Assembly: GCF_000685015.1 (NCBI RefSeq)
Contig: NZ_BAYA01000004.1
Span: 62,001 to 126,000, forward strand
Length of the DNA stretch: 64,000 nt
Reading direction: 5' to 3'
Origin: Paraburkholderia bannensis NBRC 103871
GTDB lineage: Bacteria; Pseudomonadota; Gammaproteobacteria; Burkholderiales; Burkholderiaceae
The notes beneath the pieces are model-generated. The model was not told where the DNA came from. It worked only from the letters and a program-made list of their open reading frames with translations, and did no database searches. Position 1 is the stretch's first letter. Every line of letters starts with the position of its first letter. Positions 28,125-36,584 of the stretch are shown here, one piece after another. A program made the translations under genes and the position numbers.

Positions 28125-28859
28125 TCATTGGCGCAGCTCCGCGACGAAGTCGTAATAGCCGTCGCGGCAATACGTGTCGGTGAGTTCGATGGCGTGCTGG
28201 TCGCGCGAAAAACCCACGCGCGTAATCACGAGCAGCGCCGCGCGCGGTTCCACGCCCATCAGCGCGGCGATCTCGCCGGTCGCATTCACGGCGCGAAAGT
28301 GCTGCAGCGCGCGCACGACCGGCATATTGCGTCCTTCAAGGTACGCATAAAGCGAACCGTCGAAGCCCTGCGGATCCGGCACGATCGACACCGGCAGCGC
28401 CGAATGTTCCACGGCCATCACGATGCCGTCCGCGCGGCGCAGCCGTCGCAGGCTCGACACCGACGCGCCCGGCGACAGGCCAAGCTGCACGATTTCCTCG
28501 CGATGCGCGGGCCGCACGCCGCGTTCCAGCCACACCGAATCCGCCGTGAAACCGCGCTGCTCCATTCGCTTCGTAAAGCCAGTGAGGCGCGAAAGCGGGT
28601 CTTCGACACGCGGCGTAATGAAACTACCCGCACCGCGCGCGCGCCGGATCAAGCCTTGCTCGACGAGCAACTCGATCGCCTTGCGCGCCGTGATGCGCGA
28701 CACGCCGATGGAGTCCGAAAGCGTTCGCTCCGAGGGCAGCGCCTCGCCCGCCGACCAGACGCCGCAATGTATGGCCGTAGCAAGGTTGCGCGCCAGCTGC
28801 AGATAGAGCGGCGTCACGTTGCGCGCATCGGGCATCAGGGCAGACCAACGGGTTTCCAT
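28125..28859 (-). CDS. GntR-family (HutC subfamily) regulator of the nag genes
   Basis: A 244-residue regulator with an N-terminal winged helix-turn-helix (about residues 15-80; GEALPSERTLSDSIGVSRITARKAIELLVEQGLI) and a C-terminal UTRA effector domain (about 95-240). It is the first gene of the nag cluster on the minus strand, about 140 bp upstream of nagA, so it very probably controls that cluster in response to an amino-sugar phosphate, as NagR/NagQ/DasR-type relatives do. A strong sigma-70 promoter lies at 28982-29009. Autoregulation is likely but not shown. Confidence 0.9.
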   Translation of the reverse strand: METRWSALMPDARNVTPLYLQLARNLATAIHCGVWSAGEALPSERTLSDSIGVSRITARKAIELLVEQGLIRRARGAGSFITPRVEDPLSRLTGFTKRMEQRGFTADSVWLERGVRPAHREEIVQLGLSPGASVSSLRRLRRADGIVMAVEHSALPVSIVPDPQGFDGSLYAYLEGRNMPVVRALQHFRAVNATGEIAALMGVEPRAALLVITRVGFSRDQHAIELTDTYCRDGYYDFVAELRQ

Positions 28860-28981
28860 GGAACTCCGGCCAGCGGTAGCGGCGGTTTCAGTGGTTGAGC
28901 GGATCGTGGAGACGCCCGGACTGATCGCGCAAGAAAAGCGGCAAAAACAGTGTGGCGTCGGCCCGGTGCGAAAGCGAGCCC

Positions 28982-29009
28982 ATTATATAACCACAATAAT
29001 ACCAGTCAA
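28982..29009 (-). promoter_or_regulatory. Strong sigma-70 promoter for the nag regulator/operon
   Basis: On the minus strand TTGACT (29009-29004), a 16-bp spacer and a perfect TATAAT (28987-28982) point toward the regulator gene. The spacer holds a TGGT-N7-TGGT direct repeat, which may be part of the regulator's own operator. The 5' untranslated region would be about 115 nt. Confidence 0.75.
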
Positions 29010-29040
29010 CACAGGCGAAGCTCCTTGCCTACGCGAGATA

Positions 29041-29071
29041 AATTTCATATAAATCAAATGCTTGTGAAATT
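29041..29071. promoter_or_regulatory. Inverted repeat upstream of the MarR gene
   Basis: AATTTCA and TGAAATT are separated by 17 bp in an AT-rich stretch about 230 bp before the MarR gene. It is a possible operator for either divergent regulator, with no family assignment. Confidence 0.35.
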
Positions 29072-29301
29072 CCATAAGGCGCTGCGGGCGGCTAGTCTCG
29101 CATCGGTATTTTCCCTGGCGCAGCCCATTTGGGCTCTTTGGTCGCAACCACTCGGGCTCCAGCTTTCAAGCTTTGGAATCCCAGCTTGATACCGGCGTAG
29201 AACCAATGCGAAGATTCAGAAAGTGAACGATATCGCGCGCCTCTGACATCCCATATAGTGGCATCTGACCAATATCAACGAACTGACCACGGGTACCCAG
29301 T

Positions 29302-29739
29302 TTGTCGAATGATTCCGACACGAGACGGCGCGCAGAAGCCGTCCTGCAGTTCAATCGCTTTTATCGAACGTTCCTCGGGGCACAACAGGACGATCAGCCC
29401 AGCTCGCCGTTTTCGCTGACCGAAATCCGCGTGCTGCGCGAGCTGGACAGCGGGGGCACGCAGACTTCCGCGACACTCGCGCGCACGCTTGCGCTCGATT
29501 CAGGCTATTTGAGCCGCATCCTCGCGAGCTTCGCTCGCCGGCACCTGATTGCGCGCGCCGCCTCGCAGGCCGACGCGCGCCGCACCTTCATCTATCTGAC
29601 CGACACCGGCCGCAGCACCTATGCGACGCTACGGGACGCGGCAATCGGCGGCCTGGCCGACCGGCTTGGCAAGCTCTCCACCGCCGAACAGGAAGAGCTG
29701 ATCAACGCCATGGAGGTCGTGCAGCGGCTGCTGGGGTAG
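29302..29739 (+). CDS. MarR-family transcriptional regulator
   Basis: A 145-residue winged helix-turn-helix protein. The segment SPFSLTEIRVLRELDSGG, the recognition part LARTLALDSGYLSRILASFARRHLI and the wing ASQADARRTFIYLTDTGR are MarR-type. The sequence closely resembles the N-terminal half of the MarR-GNAT fusion regulators common in Burkholderiaceae, but here the frame ends at residue 145 with no acetyltransferase domain. The start is a TTG at 29302 without a strong ribosome site, so the exact N-terminus is uncertain. An intrinsic terminator follows. Target genes are unknown. Confidence 0.82.
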   Translation: MSNDSDTRRRAEAVLQFNRFYRTFLGAQQDDQPSSPFSLTEIRVLRELDSGGTQTSATLARTLALDSGYLSRILASFARRHLIARAASQADARRTFIYLTDTGRSTYATLRDAAIGGLADRLGKLSTAEQEELINAMEVVQRLLG

Positions 29740-29794
29740 CAAGCAAGGTCGCAAGCGGGGTAGGAAGTCGCCGCGCTGCGATGCGCAGAAAAAC

Positions 29795-29831
29795 AAAAAA
29801 GCCGCGCCATCGAAATGGCAGCGGCTTTTTT
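29795..29831. terminator. Bidirectional terminator between the MarR gene and metQ
   Basis: AAAAAAGCCGC plus GCCAT pairs with ATGGC plus GCGGCTTTTTT around a short loop with one bulged A, with T runs on both strands. Confidence 0.9.
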
Positions 29832-29893
29832 GCTTCTGGGACGGCTCGCGAGACGACTGAAACGCGGCACACAGGCCGCGCATCGTCACACGC

Positions 29894-30706
29894 TTAGAAC
29901 GACGGAACCATCGATCCCTTGAATTCGTTCTTGATGAACTGGCGCACGTCTTCCGACTGATACGCGGCGACCAGCTTCTTCACCCACGGCTTGTCCTTGT
30001 CCTGCGCGCGCACGGCGATCAGGTTGGCGTACGGGCTGTGGATGTCTTCGATCGCGATCGCGTCCTTGGTCGGCTGCAGGCCGGCGGCGAGCGCGTAATT
30101 CGTGTTGATCACGGCAGCGTCGACGTCGCCGAGCGCGCGCGGCAGTTGCGCGGCGTCGAGTTCGACCAGCTTCACCTTCTTCGGATTCGACGCGACGTCG
30201 AGCGGCGTTGCGTTGTTGCCGTTCGTGCCCGCGCCTGCGCGCAGCTTGATCAGGCCCTTGCTTTGCAGCAGGAGCAGAGCACGGTTTTCGTTCGACGGAT
30301 CGTTCGGCACCGCGACCTTCGCGCCTTGCGCCAGGTCGTTGAGCGACTTCAGCTTCTTCGAGTACACGCCGATCGGCGAGATGTACGTCAGGCCTGCGTT
30401 GACGATCTTGTAGCCGCGCTGCTTGATCTGGCTGTCGAGGTACGGGCCGGTCTGGAAGCTGTTCGCATCGAGGTCGCCCGAATCGAGCGCCGCGTTCGGC
30501 TGCACGTAGTCGTTGAATTCGATGACCTTGACGTTCAGGCCTTCGCGCTTGGCGACCTTCTGTACGACGGCCCACACCTGGGCGTCCGGGCCCGACACGG
30601 TGCCGACCTTGATGACCTGGTCGTCTGCGCGTGCGCCGAAGCTGGCTGCGAGCGTGGTGGCGGCGACGCCGGCGAGGAGTGCTTTGATCAGATTTCTGCG
30701 CTGCAT
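29894..30706 (-). CDS. metQ: MetQ/NlpA-family methionine-binding protein
   Basis: Periplasmic substrate-binding component of a methionine ABC importer, 270 residues. The N-terminus MQRRNLIKALLAGVAATTLAASFGARADD is a Sec signal peptide with an AxA-type cleavage site. There is no lipobox cysteine, unlike E. coli MetQ. The mature protein shows VIKVGTVSGPDAQVWAVVQKVA, EFNDYVQPNAALDSGDLDANSFQ and VAVPNDPSNENRALLLLQ, all typical of NlpA/MetQ. No metN or metI lies beside it, so it presumably works with a transporter encoded elsewhere. A GCATAC-TG-GTATGC palindrome lies upstream at 30831-30844. Confidence 0.92.
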   Translation of the reverse strand: MQRRNLIKALLAGVAATTLAASFGARADDQVIKVGTVSGPDAQVWAVVQKVAKREGLNVKVIEFNDYVQPNAALDSGDLDANSFQTGPYLDSQIKQRGYKIVNAGLTYISPIGVYSKKLKSLNDLAQGAKVAVPNDPSNENRALLLLQSKGLIKLRAGAGTNGNNATPLDVASNPKKVKLVELDAAQLPRALGDVDAAVINTNYALAAGLQPTKDAIAIEDIHSPYANLIAVRAQDKDKPWVKKLVAAYQSEDVRQFIKNEFKGSMVPSF

Positions 30707-30830
30707 GGAGATGATATTTCCGCTTGTTGCTTGTTTATTACGTTGTTGAGCCGCAGAGCCGCATTGTGTGCCGCCCGCTGCCAGACATAAATCGTCTCAT
30801 ATGGCACCAGCCCCGCGAAAGACAGAAATC

Positions 30831-30844
30831 GCATACTGGTATGC
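30831..30844. promoter_or_regulatory. 14-bp palindrome upstream of metQ
   Basis: GCATAC-TG-GTATGC is an exact inverted repeat about 125 bp before metQ and just after the SCO gene end. It could be an operator; no regulator is assigned. Confidence 0.3.
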
Positions 30845-30882
30845 CAGCGGTGCGGGGCGAAGCGCCCCGGGGTGCGGATCGA

Positions 30883-31527
30883 TCAGTTGCCGTCGTTCGA
30901 GCCGAGCAGGATCTTGAGGTCGTGCACCCAGGGCGTCACGCCCTGCCCGTCGCGCGCGAACAGGCGCAGCTTGCCGGTGGTGTCGAACACGTAGCTCGCG
31001 GCCGTGTGATCCATCGTGTAGCCATCCGGCGTCTTGCCCGGCACCTTCGCGTAGTAGACGCGGAAGTCCTTCGTCACCTGCTTGAGCTGCGCGTCGTCAG
31101 CCGGGCGCAGCGCGATGAAGGTGGGATTGAAGGCGCTCACGTACTGGCCGAGGATCTGCGGCGTGTCGCGCTCGGGATCGACGCTCACGAAGATCACCTG
31201 CACGCGCTTGTCGGCGTCGGGGCCCAGTTGCTGGAGCGCCTGCGACAGCTCGGCCATGGTGGTCGGGCAGACGTCCGGGCAATGCGTGTAGCCGAAGAAC
31301 AGCACCACGACCTTGCCCTTGAAGTCGGCCATCGTGCGCGTCTTGCCGCTCGAATCCGGCAGCGAGAAGTTGTTGCCGAACTGCGTGTTGCCGGTGATGT
31401 CGAGATTCGAGAACGACGGCGGCTGCTGGCCGCAGCCTTCGAGGCCGAGCGTCGCGCCAACCGCGCCCGCCGCGGCCAGCGCGATCACCGTCGCGCGCGC
31501 AAAGCGCGCAAGCGTGCGTCGAGTCAT
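30883..31527 (-). CDS. SCO1/SenC-family copper chaperone for cytochrome c oxidase
   Basis: Thioredoxin-fold chaperone that helps load the CuA centre of cytochrome oxidase subunit II. The ATG at 31527 has AAGGAG 9 nt upstream and gives 214 residues. The N-terminal membrane or lipoprotein signal ends near Cys32 (LGLEGC). Copper ligands are Cys83 and Cys87 in THCPDVCPT, and His174 in YTMDHTAAS. It is the last gene of the minus-strand oxidase assembly group, 13 bp after ctaB. Function is secure from motif and context. Confidence 0.95.
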   Translation of the reverse strand: MTRRTLARFARATVIALAAAGAVGATLGLEGCGQQPPSFSNLDITGNTQFGNNFSLPDSSGKTRTMADFKGKVVVLFFGYTHCPDVCPTTMAELSQALQQLGPDADKRVQVIFVSVDPERDTPQILGQYVSAFNPTFIALRPADDAQLKQVTKDFRVYYAKVPGKTPDGYTMDHTAASYVFDTTGKLRLFARDGQGVTPWVHDLKILLGSNDGN

Positions 31528-31540
31528 GGTCTTACGCTCC

Positions 31541-32446
31541 TTACGCTCCGATGAGCGCATGCACGTAGTGATCGACGAGCAACGCGACGAACAGCAGCGA
31601 GAGATAGATGATCGAGTAACGGAACATCGCGCGAGCGAGGGCATCCGAATACTCAAGATAGATCTTCCACGCGTAGGCGAGGAAGATCGCGCCGAGCAGC
31701 ACGCTCGACACCAGATACACCAGGCCGCTCATGCCCGAGATATAGGGCATCAGTGCAACCGCGAACAGGATCAGCGAATACAGCAGGATATGCAGGCGCG
31801 TGTATTTTTCGCCGTGCGTGTTCGGCAGCATCGGCAGGCCCGCTGCTTCGTAGTCCTTGCGGCGATACAGTGCGAGCGCCCAGAAGTGCGGCGGCGTCCA
31901 CACGAAGATGATCAGCACGAGAATCCAGGCGTCGCCGGGCACGTGGCCGGTGACGGCCGCCCAGCCAAGCGCCGGGGGCATCGCGCCCGAAGCGCCGCCG
32001 ATCACGATGTTCTGCGGCGTAGCCGGCTTGAGCAGCAGCGTGTAGATGATCGCGTAGCCGATGAAAGTCGCCACCGTCAGCCACATCGTCAGCGGATTGG
32101 CGAACGTGTACAGCACCCACATCCCCAGGCCGCCGATCACCGCGGAGAAAATCAGGATCTGCACGCTGGTGATCTCGCCGCGCGCCGACGGACGCCACGA
32201 CGTGCGGCGCATGCGCGCATCGACTTTTTGCTCGACGAGACAGTTGATCGCGAACGCGGCGCCAGCCGTCAGCCAGATACCGACGGTGCCGCCGATCAGC
32301 TGCTTCCAGGGCACCATGCCCGGCACGGCGAGGAACATGCCGATGACCGCGCAGAACACGGCCAGCTGGGTCACGCGGGGCTTGGTGAGCGCGAGATACT
32401 GCGAAATCCGGCTACCGGGTGACTGGGGGAGGGTTGTACTTTCCAT
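31541..32446 (-). CDS. ctaB: Protoheme IX farnesyltransferase (haem O synthase)
   Basis: UbiA-type integral-membrane prenyltransferase that farnesylates haem b to haem O, the precursor of haem A. It is 301 residues with about nine membrane helices. The N-terminal [24 protein letters not shown], the Asp-rich [20 protein letters not shown] and the second acidic loop match CtaB/CyoE. It lies directly between ctaA and the SCO gene, so the haem A pathway enzymes are co-transcribed. Confidence 0.97.
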   Translation of the reverse strand: MESTTLPQSPGSRISQYLALTKPRVTQLAVFCAVIGMFLAVPGMVPWKQLIGGTVGIWLTAGAAFAINCLVEQKVDARMRRTSWRPSARGEITSVQILIFSAVIGGLGMWVLYTFANPLTMWLTVATFIGYAIIYTLLLKPATPQNIVIGGASGAMPPALGWAAVTGHVPGDAWILVLIIFVWTPPHFWALALYRRKDYEAAGLPMLPNTHGEKYTRLHILLYSLILFAVALMPYISGMSGLVYLVSSVLLGAIFLAYAWKIYLEYSDALARAMFRYSIIYLSLLFVALLVDHYVHALIGA

Positions 32447-32455
32447 AGGGCGGGA

Positions 32456-33565
32456 TCACACCGCAGCGGTGTCGCGCGCAGGGAGAAAGGCGCGGCCGGG
32501 GCGGCTACAAGCAATTCGAAAGTTTAGCACGACGAGCAAAAGCAGCAGGATCGCCGCGCCACCGTTATGAGCCACCGCGATGGGTAGTGGCCATTGCAGG
32601 ACGATGTTGGAAAGTCCTGTCAGAAACTGGATCGCAATGACGATCAGAACCCAGTTCGCGGGGCGGCGCAACGAGGCATAGCGCCGCATTTTGAGGGCGA
32701 ACCATACCAGATATGCGATGACGGCGAAGGCAAACGTGCGGTGCGTCCAATGGATCGCGACCAGTGCGTCCTGAGTGATGACATCGCCGTTGCCGTCCAT
32801 GCCGAGCGCGCGCCACAGGTGGAAGCCGTGGTGGAAATCCATCGGCGGAATCCATGCGCCGTTGCAGGTCGGAAAGTCGGTGCACGCGAGCACTGCGTAG
32901 TTCGTACTGACCCAGCCGCCCAGCGCGATCTGCACGATCAGCAGCACGAGCGCCGCCAGCGCGGCCACGCGCCAGCGCGCGGCATCAGGTTCATAGGCGG
33001 GCAACGGCGTCATGCGCGCGGCGAGCCACGCCAGCGTGCCGAGCAACGTGAGACCCAGCAACAAGTGGGTCGTGACGATCACCGGTTGCAGCTTCATCGT
33101 CACAGTCCACGCGCCAAAGATGCCCTGCACGAGGATCAGGCCGAGCAGCGCGGTCGGCCACCACGGCGACACATGCAGCGGCATGCGCTTGATGCGCGCG
33201 CGCCAGGCAATCGCCATCTGCGCAATGATCAGGACGCCGATCGCCATGGCGAAGTAACGGTGGATCATCTCGATCCACGCCTTCGACAGGCTCACGGGGC
33301 CGCTCGGCATGGCCAGATGCGCGGCCGCGATCTGCGCGTGCGCGATGAACGGCGACGACGTGCCGTAGCAACCCGGCCAGTCCGGGCAGCCCAGGCCCGA
33401 ATCGGTCAGACGCGTGAAGCCGCCGAACATCACGAGGTCGAGCGTCATGAAGGTCGTGAGCCACACGAGCTTGCGGAATTTGTTGTCGTCGGCTTTGACC
33501 CACACCCACGAGAGCGGCAGCAACGCGATGCACAGGCCGATCAGGCCCAGCTCCAAAATAAACAT
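32456..33565 (-). CDS. ctaA: Haem A synthase, COX15/CtaA family
   Basis: Oxidises the methyl group of haem O to the formyl group of haem A, needed for the aa3 oxidase. It is a 369-residue membrane protein with about eight helices. Signature histidine segments are EMIHRYFAMAIGVLI, VTTHLLLGLTLLGTLAW and AIHWTHRTFAFAVIAYL. The early segment GGFTRLTDSGLGCPDWPGCYG matches the CtaA loop and its conserved cysteine pair. It is followed by ctaB after 9 bp and preceded by the SCO-like gene. Confidence 0.96.
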   Translation of the reverse strand: MFILELGLIGLCIALLPLSWVWVKADDNKFRKLVWLTTFMTLDLVMFGGFTRLTDSGLGCPDWPGCYGTSSPFIAHAQIAAAHLAMPSGPVSLSKAWIEMIHRYFAMAIGVLIIAQMAIAWRARIKRMPLHVSPWWPTALLGLILVQGIFGAWTVTMKLQPVIVTTHLLLGLTLLGTLAWLAARMTPLPAYEPDAARWRVAALAALVLLIVQIALGGWVSTNYAVLACTDFPTCNGAWIPPMDFHHGFHLWRALGMDGNGDVITQDALVAIHWTHRTFAFAVIAYLVWFALKMRRYASLRRPANWVLIVIAIQFLTGLSNIVLQWPLPIAVAHNGGAAILLLLLVVLNFRIACSRPGRAFLPARDTAAV

Positions 33566-33605
33566 CTTCTCTTACTCTTTCCTGTCAGAACTCGCGCTGC
33601 GCACC

Positions 33606-34268
33606 TTAACCGATGCTGGACCACTTGAGGAGCTTAGTCACGTCTTGTTTGATCTTTGACGGATCCGGATGGTCGGGAAAACGCATCATCAGGTTGCCGT
33701 TGGGATCGACGAGGTAAATGTGATCGCTGTCTTTCGTCGTGTCGGTGGCGGGCAGCCACGCAGCCACGGCGGCGGGATCGGCGCGCAGCATGCGGGTGTC
33801 GGGATAGGCGCTGCGCACCACGGCAGGCACGTTCGCGTCGTCGCTGCGCAGCCACACCGTGACCACGCGCTCGCGCTCCGCGCCCTGGGTCGCGCGCACC
33901 TGGCGCATGAAGTACAACTTGTGCACGCAGGCTTCGTCACATGCGCCGCTATCGACGGAAATCATGAGCCAGCGCCCGCGCAGTGAGGCGAGCGGCACCT
34001 CGCGGCCATCGTCGCCGGTCACCATCAGCGCAGCCGGAATGGGACGCTGCGGCTCGACCAGCGTGCCGTAGCTGGTGCTGCCGCCCTTGGGCTGGATCAC
34101 GTAGTACGTGAAATACGAAATGGCGATGGGCGCGCCGCAGATCAGCGCGATCAGGAACAGCATCCAGCGGCCGCGCCGCCACGAGCCTTTGGGCTGTGCG
34201 GGCTGTGCGCTACCGTGCTGCGCCGCGTTGCGGGAGACCTGCGTGGTATCGGGAGATTGCGTCGACAC
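33606..34268 (-). CDS. Membrane-anchored SCO/thioredoxin-like oxidase assembly protein
   Basis: About 220 residues from a GTG at 34268 preceded by GAGG 8 nt upstream. An N-terminal cytoplasmic tail is followed by one transmembrane helix (RWMLFLIALICGAPIAISYFTYY spans it) and a periplasmic thioredoxin-like domain. The motif DSGACDEACVHKLYFMRQVRA contains a CxxxC pair reminiscent of SCO proteins, and YLVDPNGNLMMRFPD is a thioredoxin-fold segment. Its position between surf1 and ctaA strongly suggests a role in cytochrome oxidase biogenesis. The precise copper or redox function is inference. Confidence 0.85.
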   Translation of the reverse strand: MSTQSPDTTQVSRNAAQHGSAQPAQPKGSWRRGRWMLFLIALICGAPIAISYFTYYVIQPKGGSTSYGTLVEPQRPIPAALMVTGDDGREVPLASLRGRWLMISVDSGACDEACVHKLYFMRQVRATQGAERERVVTVWLRSDDANVPAVVRSAYPDTRMLRADPAAVAAWLPATDTTKDSDHIYLVDPNGNLMMRFPDHPDPSKIKQDVTKLLKWSSIG

Positions 34269-34365
34269 TGCGTGAACCTCGTTTCTGTCGCTTCCTGTTG
34301 ATCGGGCGCTGCGAGATCGCAACGCACTGATGAGCGCGCAATTTGCGCTGACGTCGGCTAGATCG

Positions 34366-35151
34366 TCAGGCGTCCTTCGCGCTGTGAACCGGCCCCGGTT
34401 CGGGCTTCTGTTTCCCCGCGCCCTGCATGCGCTCTTTTGTCGCAGCCCGCCGGGCTGCGTAAAGACCGAATCCGAGCGCCGCGGCCGCCATGCCCCACCA
34501 CTGGAACATGTAGCCGATGTTGCGTTCGACGTCCGTGGCGGGCGCGGGCCAATCGCGCACGAGACCGTCCTTGAACGGCGGCTGCGCAGTTGGCACGAAG
34601 CCCGTCTGCTGGATCACGAAAGGCTGCAGCGGCAAACCGGTTTCCGCTGCGTAGGAAGCGACGCCGAGATTCTGCCGTATCTTCTGGTGCGGTGCAGAGC
34701 CGCCCGCACCCAGTTCGAACGCGCGCGATGCATCGGCGCGGGCAATGCCCTCCACTTCCACGGATCCCGCCGGCGTCTCATAGGGCGCGATCCGCTCGCG
34801 ATCGTCGATGCTGCGCGGCAGCCAGCCACGGTTGACCAGCACGTAACCGCCGCCGTCCAGTTTAAGCGGCATGACGACGTAAAAACCTGGCTGGTCGTTA
34901 TAGGGACGATTGTCGAGATACACCACGCGCGCAGGCAAAAACGTGCCCTTCGCACGCACGCGATGGAACTCGATGTCCTTGAGCGCGACGGGCGCGGCGC
35001 CCACGTCCTGCGGTGCGGCGTTTTCGTACTGCGTGATCTGCGCCTGCAAGGCTTCCTTCTGATGTGCGCGATCGCGCTGCCAGAAGCCCAGCCTTATCGT
35101 CACGGCCATCACAATCAGGATCAGCAGCGCGGGAACCAGACGGATCTTCAT
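34366..35151 (-). CDS. SURF1-family cytochrome oxidase assembly protein
   Basis: Membrane protein that assists haem A insertion into oxidase subunit I. The start at the ATG at 35151 gives 261 residues; a possible ATG seven codons upstream has no better ribosome site. There is a transmembrane helix at each end (MKIRLVPALLILIVMAVTIRLGFWQ and NIGYMFQWWGMAAAALGFGLY), with a periplasmic domain between. WQRDRA, YLDNRPYNDQPGFYVVMPL and LVNRGWLPR are SURF1 motifs. The tail is Lys/Pro-rich. It is divergent from the small DUF2909 gene. Confidence 0.93.
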   Translation of the reverse strand: MKIRLVPALLILIVMAVTIRLGFWQRDRAHQKEALQAQITQYENAAPQDVGAAPVALKDIEFHRVRAKGTFLPARVVYLDNRPYNDQPGFYVVMPLKLDGGGYVLVNRGWLPRSIDDRERIAPYETPAGSVEVEGIARADASRAFELGAGGSAPHQKIRQNLGVASYAAETGLPLQPFVIQQTGFVPTAQPPFKDGLVRDWPAPATDVERNIGYMFQWWGMAAAALGFGLYAARRAATKERMQGAGKQKPEPGPVHSAKDA

Positions 35152-35214
35152 TGGGCACGACCGATGCGGCACATACGGTTGATCGAACCCCGCGCATAGC
35201 AGCGCGGTGCCATA

Positions 35215-35478
35215 ATGAGACAGGCGTTTTCAGACATGGAATCTTCCGCACACTCCGCCGTGAATTTCCTGCACATACTCGTTCCCATTGCCTTCGCGCT
35301 GATCATCGCGAGCATGATCTCGGCGCTCTACTTCATGATGCACGACCGGGGCCGCACCAAGCGCATGGTCTGGTCGCTCGCCACGCGGGTGGGCTTCTCC
35401 ATCTCGCTGTTCCTCTTCATTCTCTTCGCGCACTGGATGGGCTGGATCCAGCCGACCGGCATTCCGCTCGGCCGCTGA
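35215..35478 (+). CDS. DUF2909 twin-transmembrane protein
   Basis: An 87-residue protein (or 80, from the ATG at 35236) with two transmembrane helices, around HILVPIAFALIIASMISALYFM and VGFSISLFLFILFAHWMGW, separated by the basic loop HDRGRTKRM. This matches the DUF2909 twin-transmembrane family. It is the only plus-strand gene inside the otherwise minus-strand oxidase cluster, so it has its own promoter. Neither candidate start has a good Shine-Dalgarno. Function is unknown; linkage suggests a part in oxidase assembly or stability. Confidence 0.85.
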   Translation: MRQAFSDMESSAHSAVNFLHILVPIAFALIIASMISALYFMMHDRGRTKRMVWSLATRVGFSISLFLFILFAHWMGWIQPTGIPLGR

Positions 35479-35539
35479 TCGCGACCACGCACCACAACAG
35501 ATTTGAATAACCGGCGCATACGCCGGGCCCGCAAAAACC

Positions 35540-35574
35540 AAGGCGCCGCGCCGACCATGTCGGAGCGGCGCCTT
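35540..35574. terminator. Bidirectional terminator between the DUF2909 gene and coxC
   Basis: AAGGCGCCGC pairs perfectly with GCGGCGCCTT around a 15-nt loop. CGTGTTTT follows on the plus strand and GGTTTTTG on the minus strand. Confidence 0.8.
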
Positions 35575-35634
35575 CGTGTTTTCAGGCGCGTTTTTCAGGC
35601 GCACTGCATATGAAGTCGCAGCGCGCCGCGCGCG

Positions 35635-36492
35635 TCACAGCCAGTACACCACCACGTAGAGGCCGAGCCACACCACGTCCACGAAGTGCCAGTACCACGC
35701 CGCGCCTTCGAACGCGAAGTGATGCTCAGGCGTGAAGTGACCGCGAATCATGCGAACCATCACGACGGCGAGCATCGTGCCGCCCAGGAACACGTGAAAA
35801 CCGTGGAAGCCCGTCAGCAGGAAGAACGTCGAGCCATAGATGCCCGAAGCGAGCGTCAGGTTCAGTTCGTTGTACGCATGGATGTATTCGAAGGCCTGCA
35901 GGCAGAGGAAGCAGATCCCCAGCACCAGCGTGCCCGCGAGCCACGCAATCGCCTTGCGACGATGGTTGTCGCGCAGCGCATGGTGCGACACCGTGAGCGT
36001 CGCGCCCGACGAGAGCAGCAGCGCCGTGTTGATCGTCGGCACCGGCCACGGCGTCATCGAGCGGAAATGCGAGACCAGCTGCGCCGGGCCATTGTTGGGC
36101 CACACCGCCGAGAAGTCCGGCCAGATCAGCTTGAAGTCGAGGCTGCCGAGCTGATGCAGCGCGATCTGGCGCGCGTAGAACAGCGCACCGAAGAACGCGC
36201 CGAAGAACATCACTTCGGAGAAGATGAACCAGCTCATGCTCCAGCGATACGACACGTCGACGCGCTTGCCGTACATGCCGCCTTCCGATTCGGAGATCGC
36301 GTCGCCGAACCAGTGCCAGAGCGTGAAGAGCAGCCACAGGAGACCGACGACCACGCCGATCGGCGCCCACGAATCGCCATTGATCCACGATGCGAGCGAC
36401 GACAGCATCACCAGCAGGCCAATGGCCGCGCTGATCGGATGCCGCGACGGGTGCGGTACGAAGTAGTACGGGCTATCGTTTTGACCGCTCAT
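35635..36492 (-). CDS. coxC: Cytochrome c oxidase subunit III
   Basis: Integral subunit of the aa3-type oxidase, 285 residues with seven predicted helices. SSLASWINGDSWAPIGVVVG, the conserved MSWFIFSEVMFFGAFFGALFYAR, STFFLLTGFHGFHVFLGGTML and the C-terminal WYWHFVDVVWLGLYVVVY are COX3 signatures; the glutamate in FIFSEVMFF is the conserved helix-III carboxylate. It lies downstream of ctaG and the DUF2970 gene on the minus strand and is closed by the terminator at 35540. Confidence 0.97.
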   Translation of the reverse strand: MSGQNDSPYYFVPHPSRHPISAAIGLLVMLSSLASWINGDSWAPIGVVVGLLWLLFTLWHWFGDAISESEGGMYGKRVDVSYRWSMSWFIFSEVMFFGAFFGALFYARQIALHQLGSLDFKLIWPDFSAVWPNNGPAQLVSHFRSMTPWPVPTINTALLLSSGATLTVSHHALRDNHRRKAIAWLAGTLVLGICFLCLQAFEYIHAYNELNLTLASGIYGSTFFLLTGFHGFHVFLGGTMLAVVMVRMIRGHFTPEHHFAFEGAAWYWHFVDVVWLGLYVVVYWL

Positions 36493-36584
36493 GCCTGTTT
36501 CTCCAGTTTCCAGTTGCTCCCGGACAGTGCCGGTGTCTCTGCGTTATTCATTTGCATTATTCAGTGCCCGGTACAGCAACTACG

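Larger units (their letters stand above)
28860..29301. other. 442-bp divergent regulatory region between the nag regulator and the MarR gene
   Basis: No protein gene is apparent here. It contains the strong minus-strand promoter at 28982-29009 and an inverted repeat at 29041-29071 (AATTTCA, 17 nt, TGAAATT). The region is clearly more AT-rich than the flanking genes. The part from 29100 to 29301 shows nothing recognisable. Confidence 0.7.
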
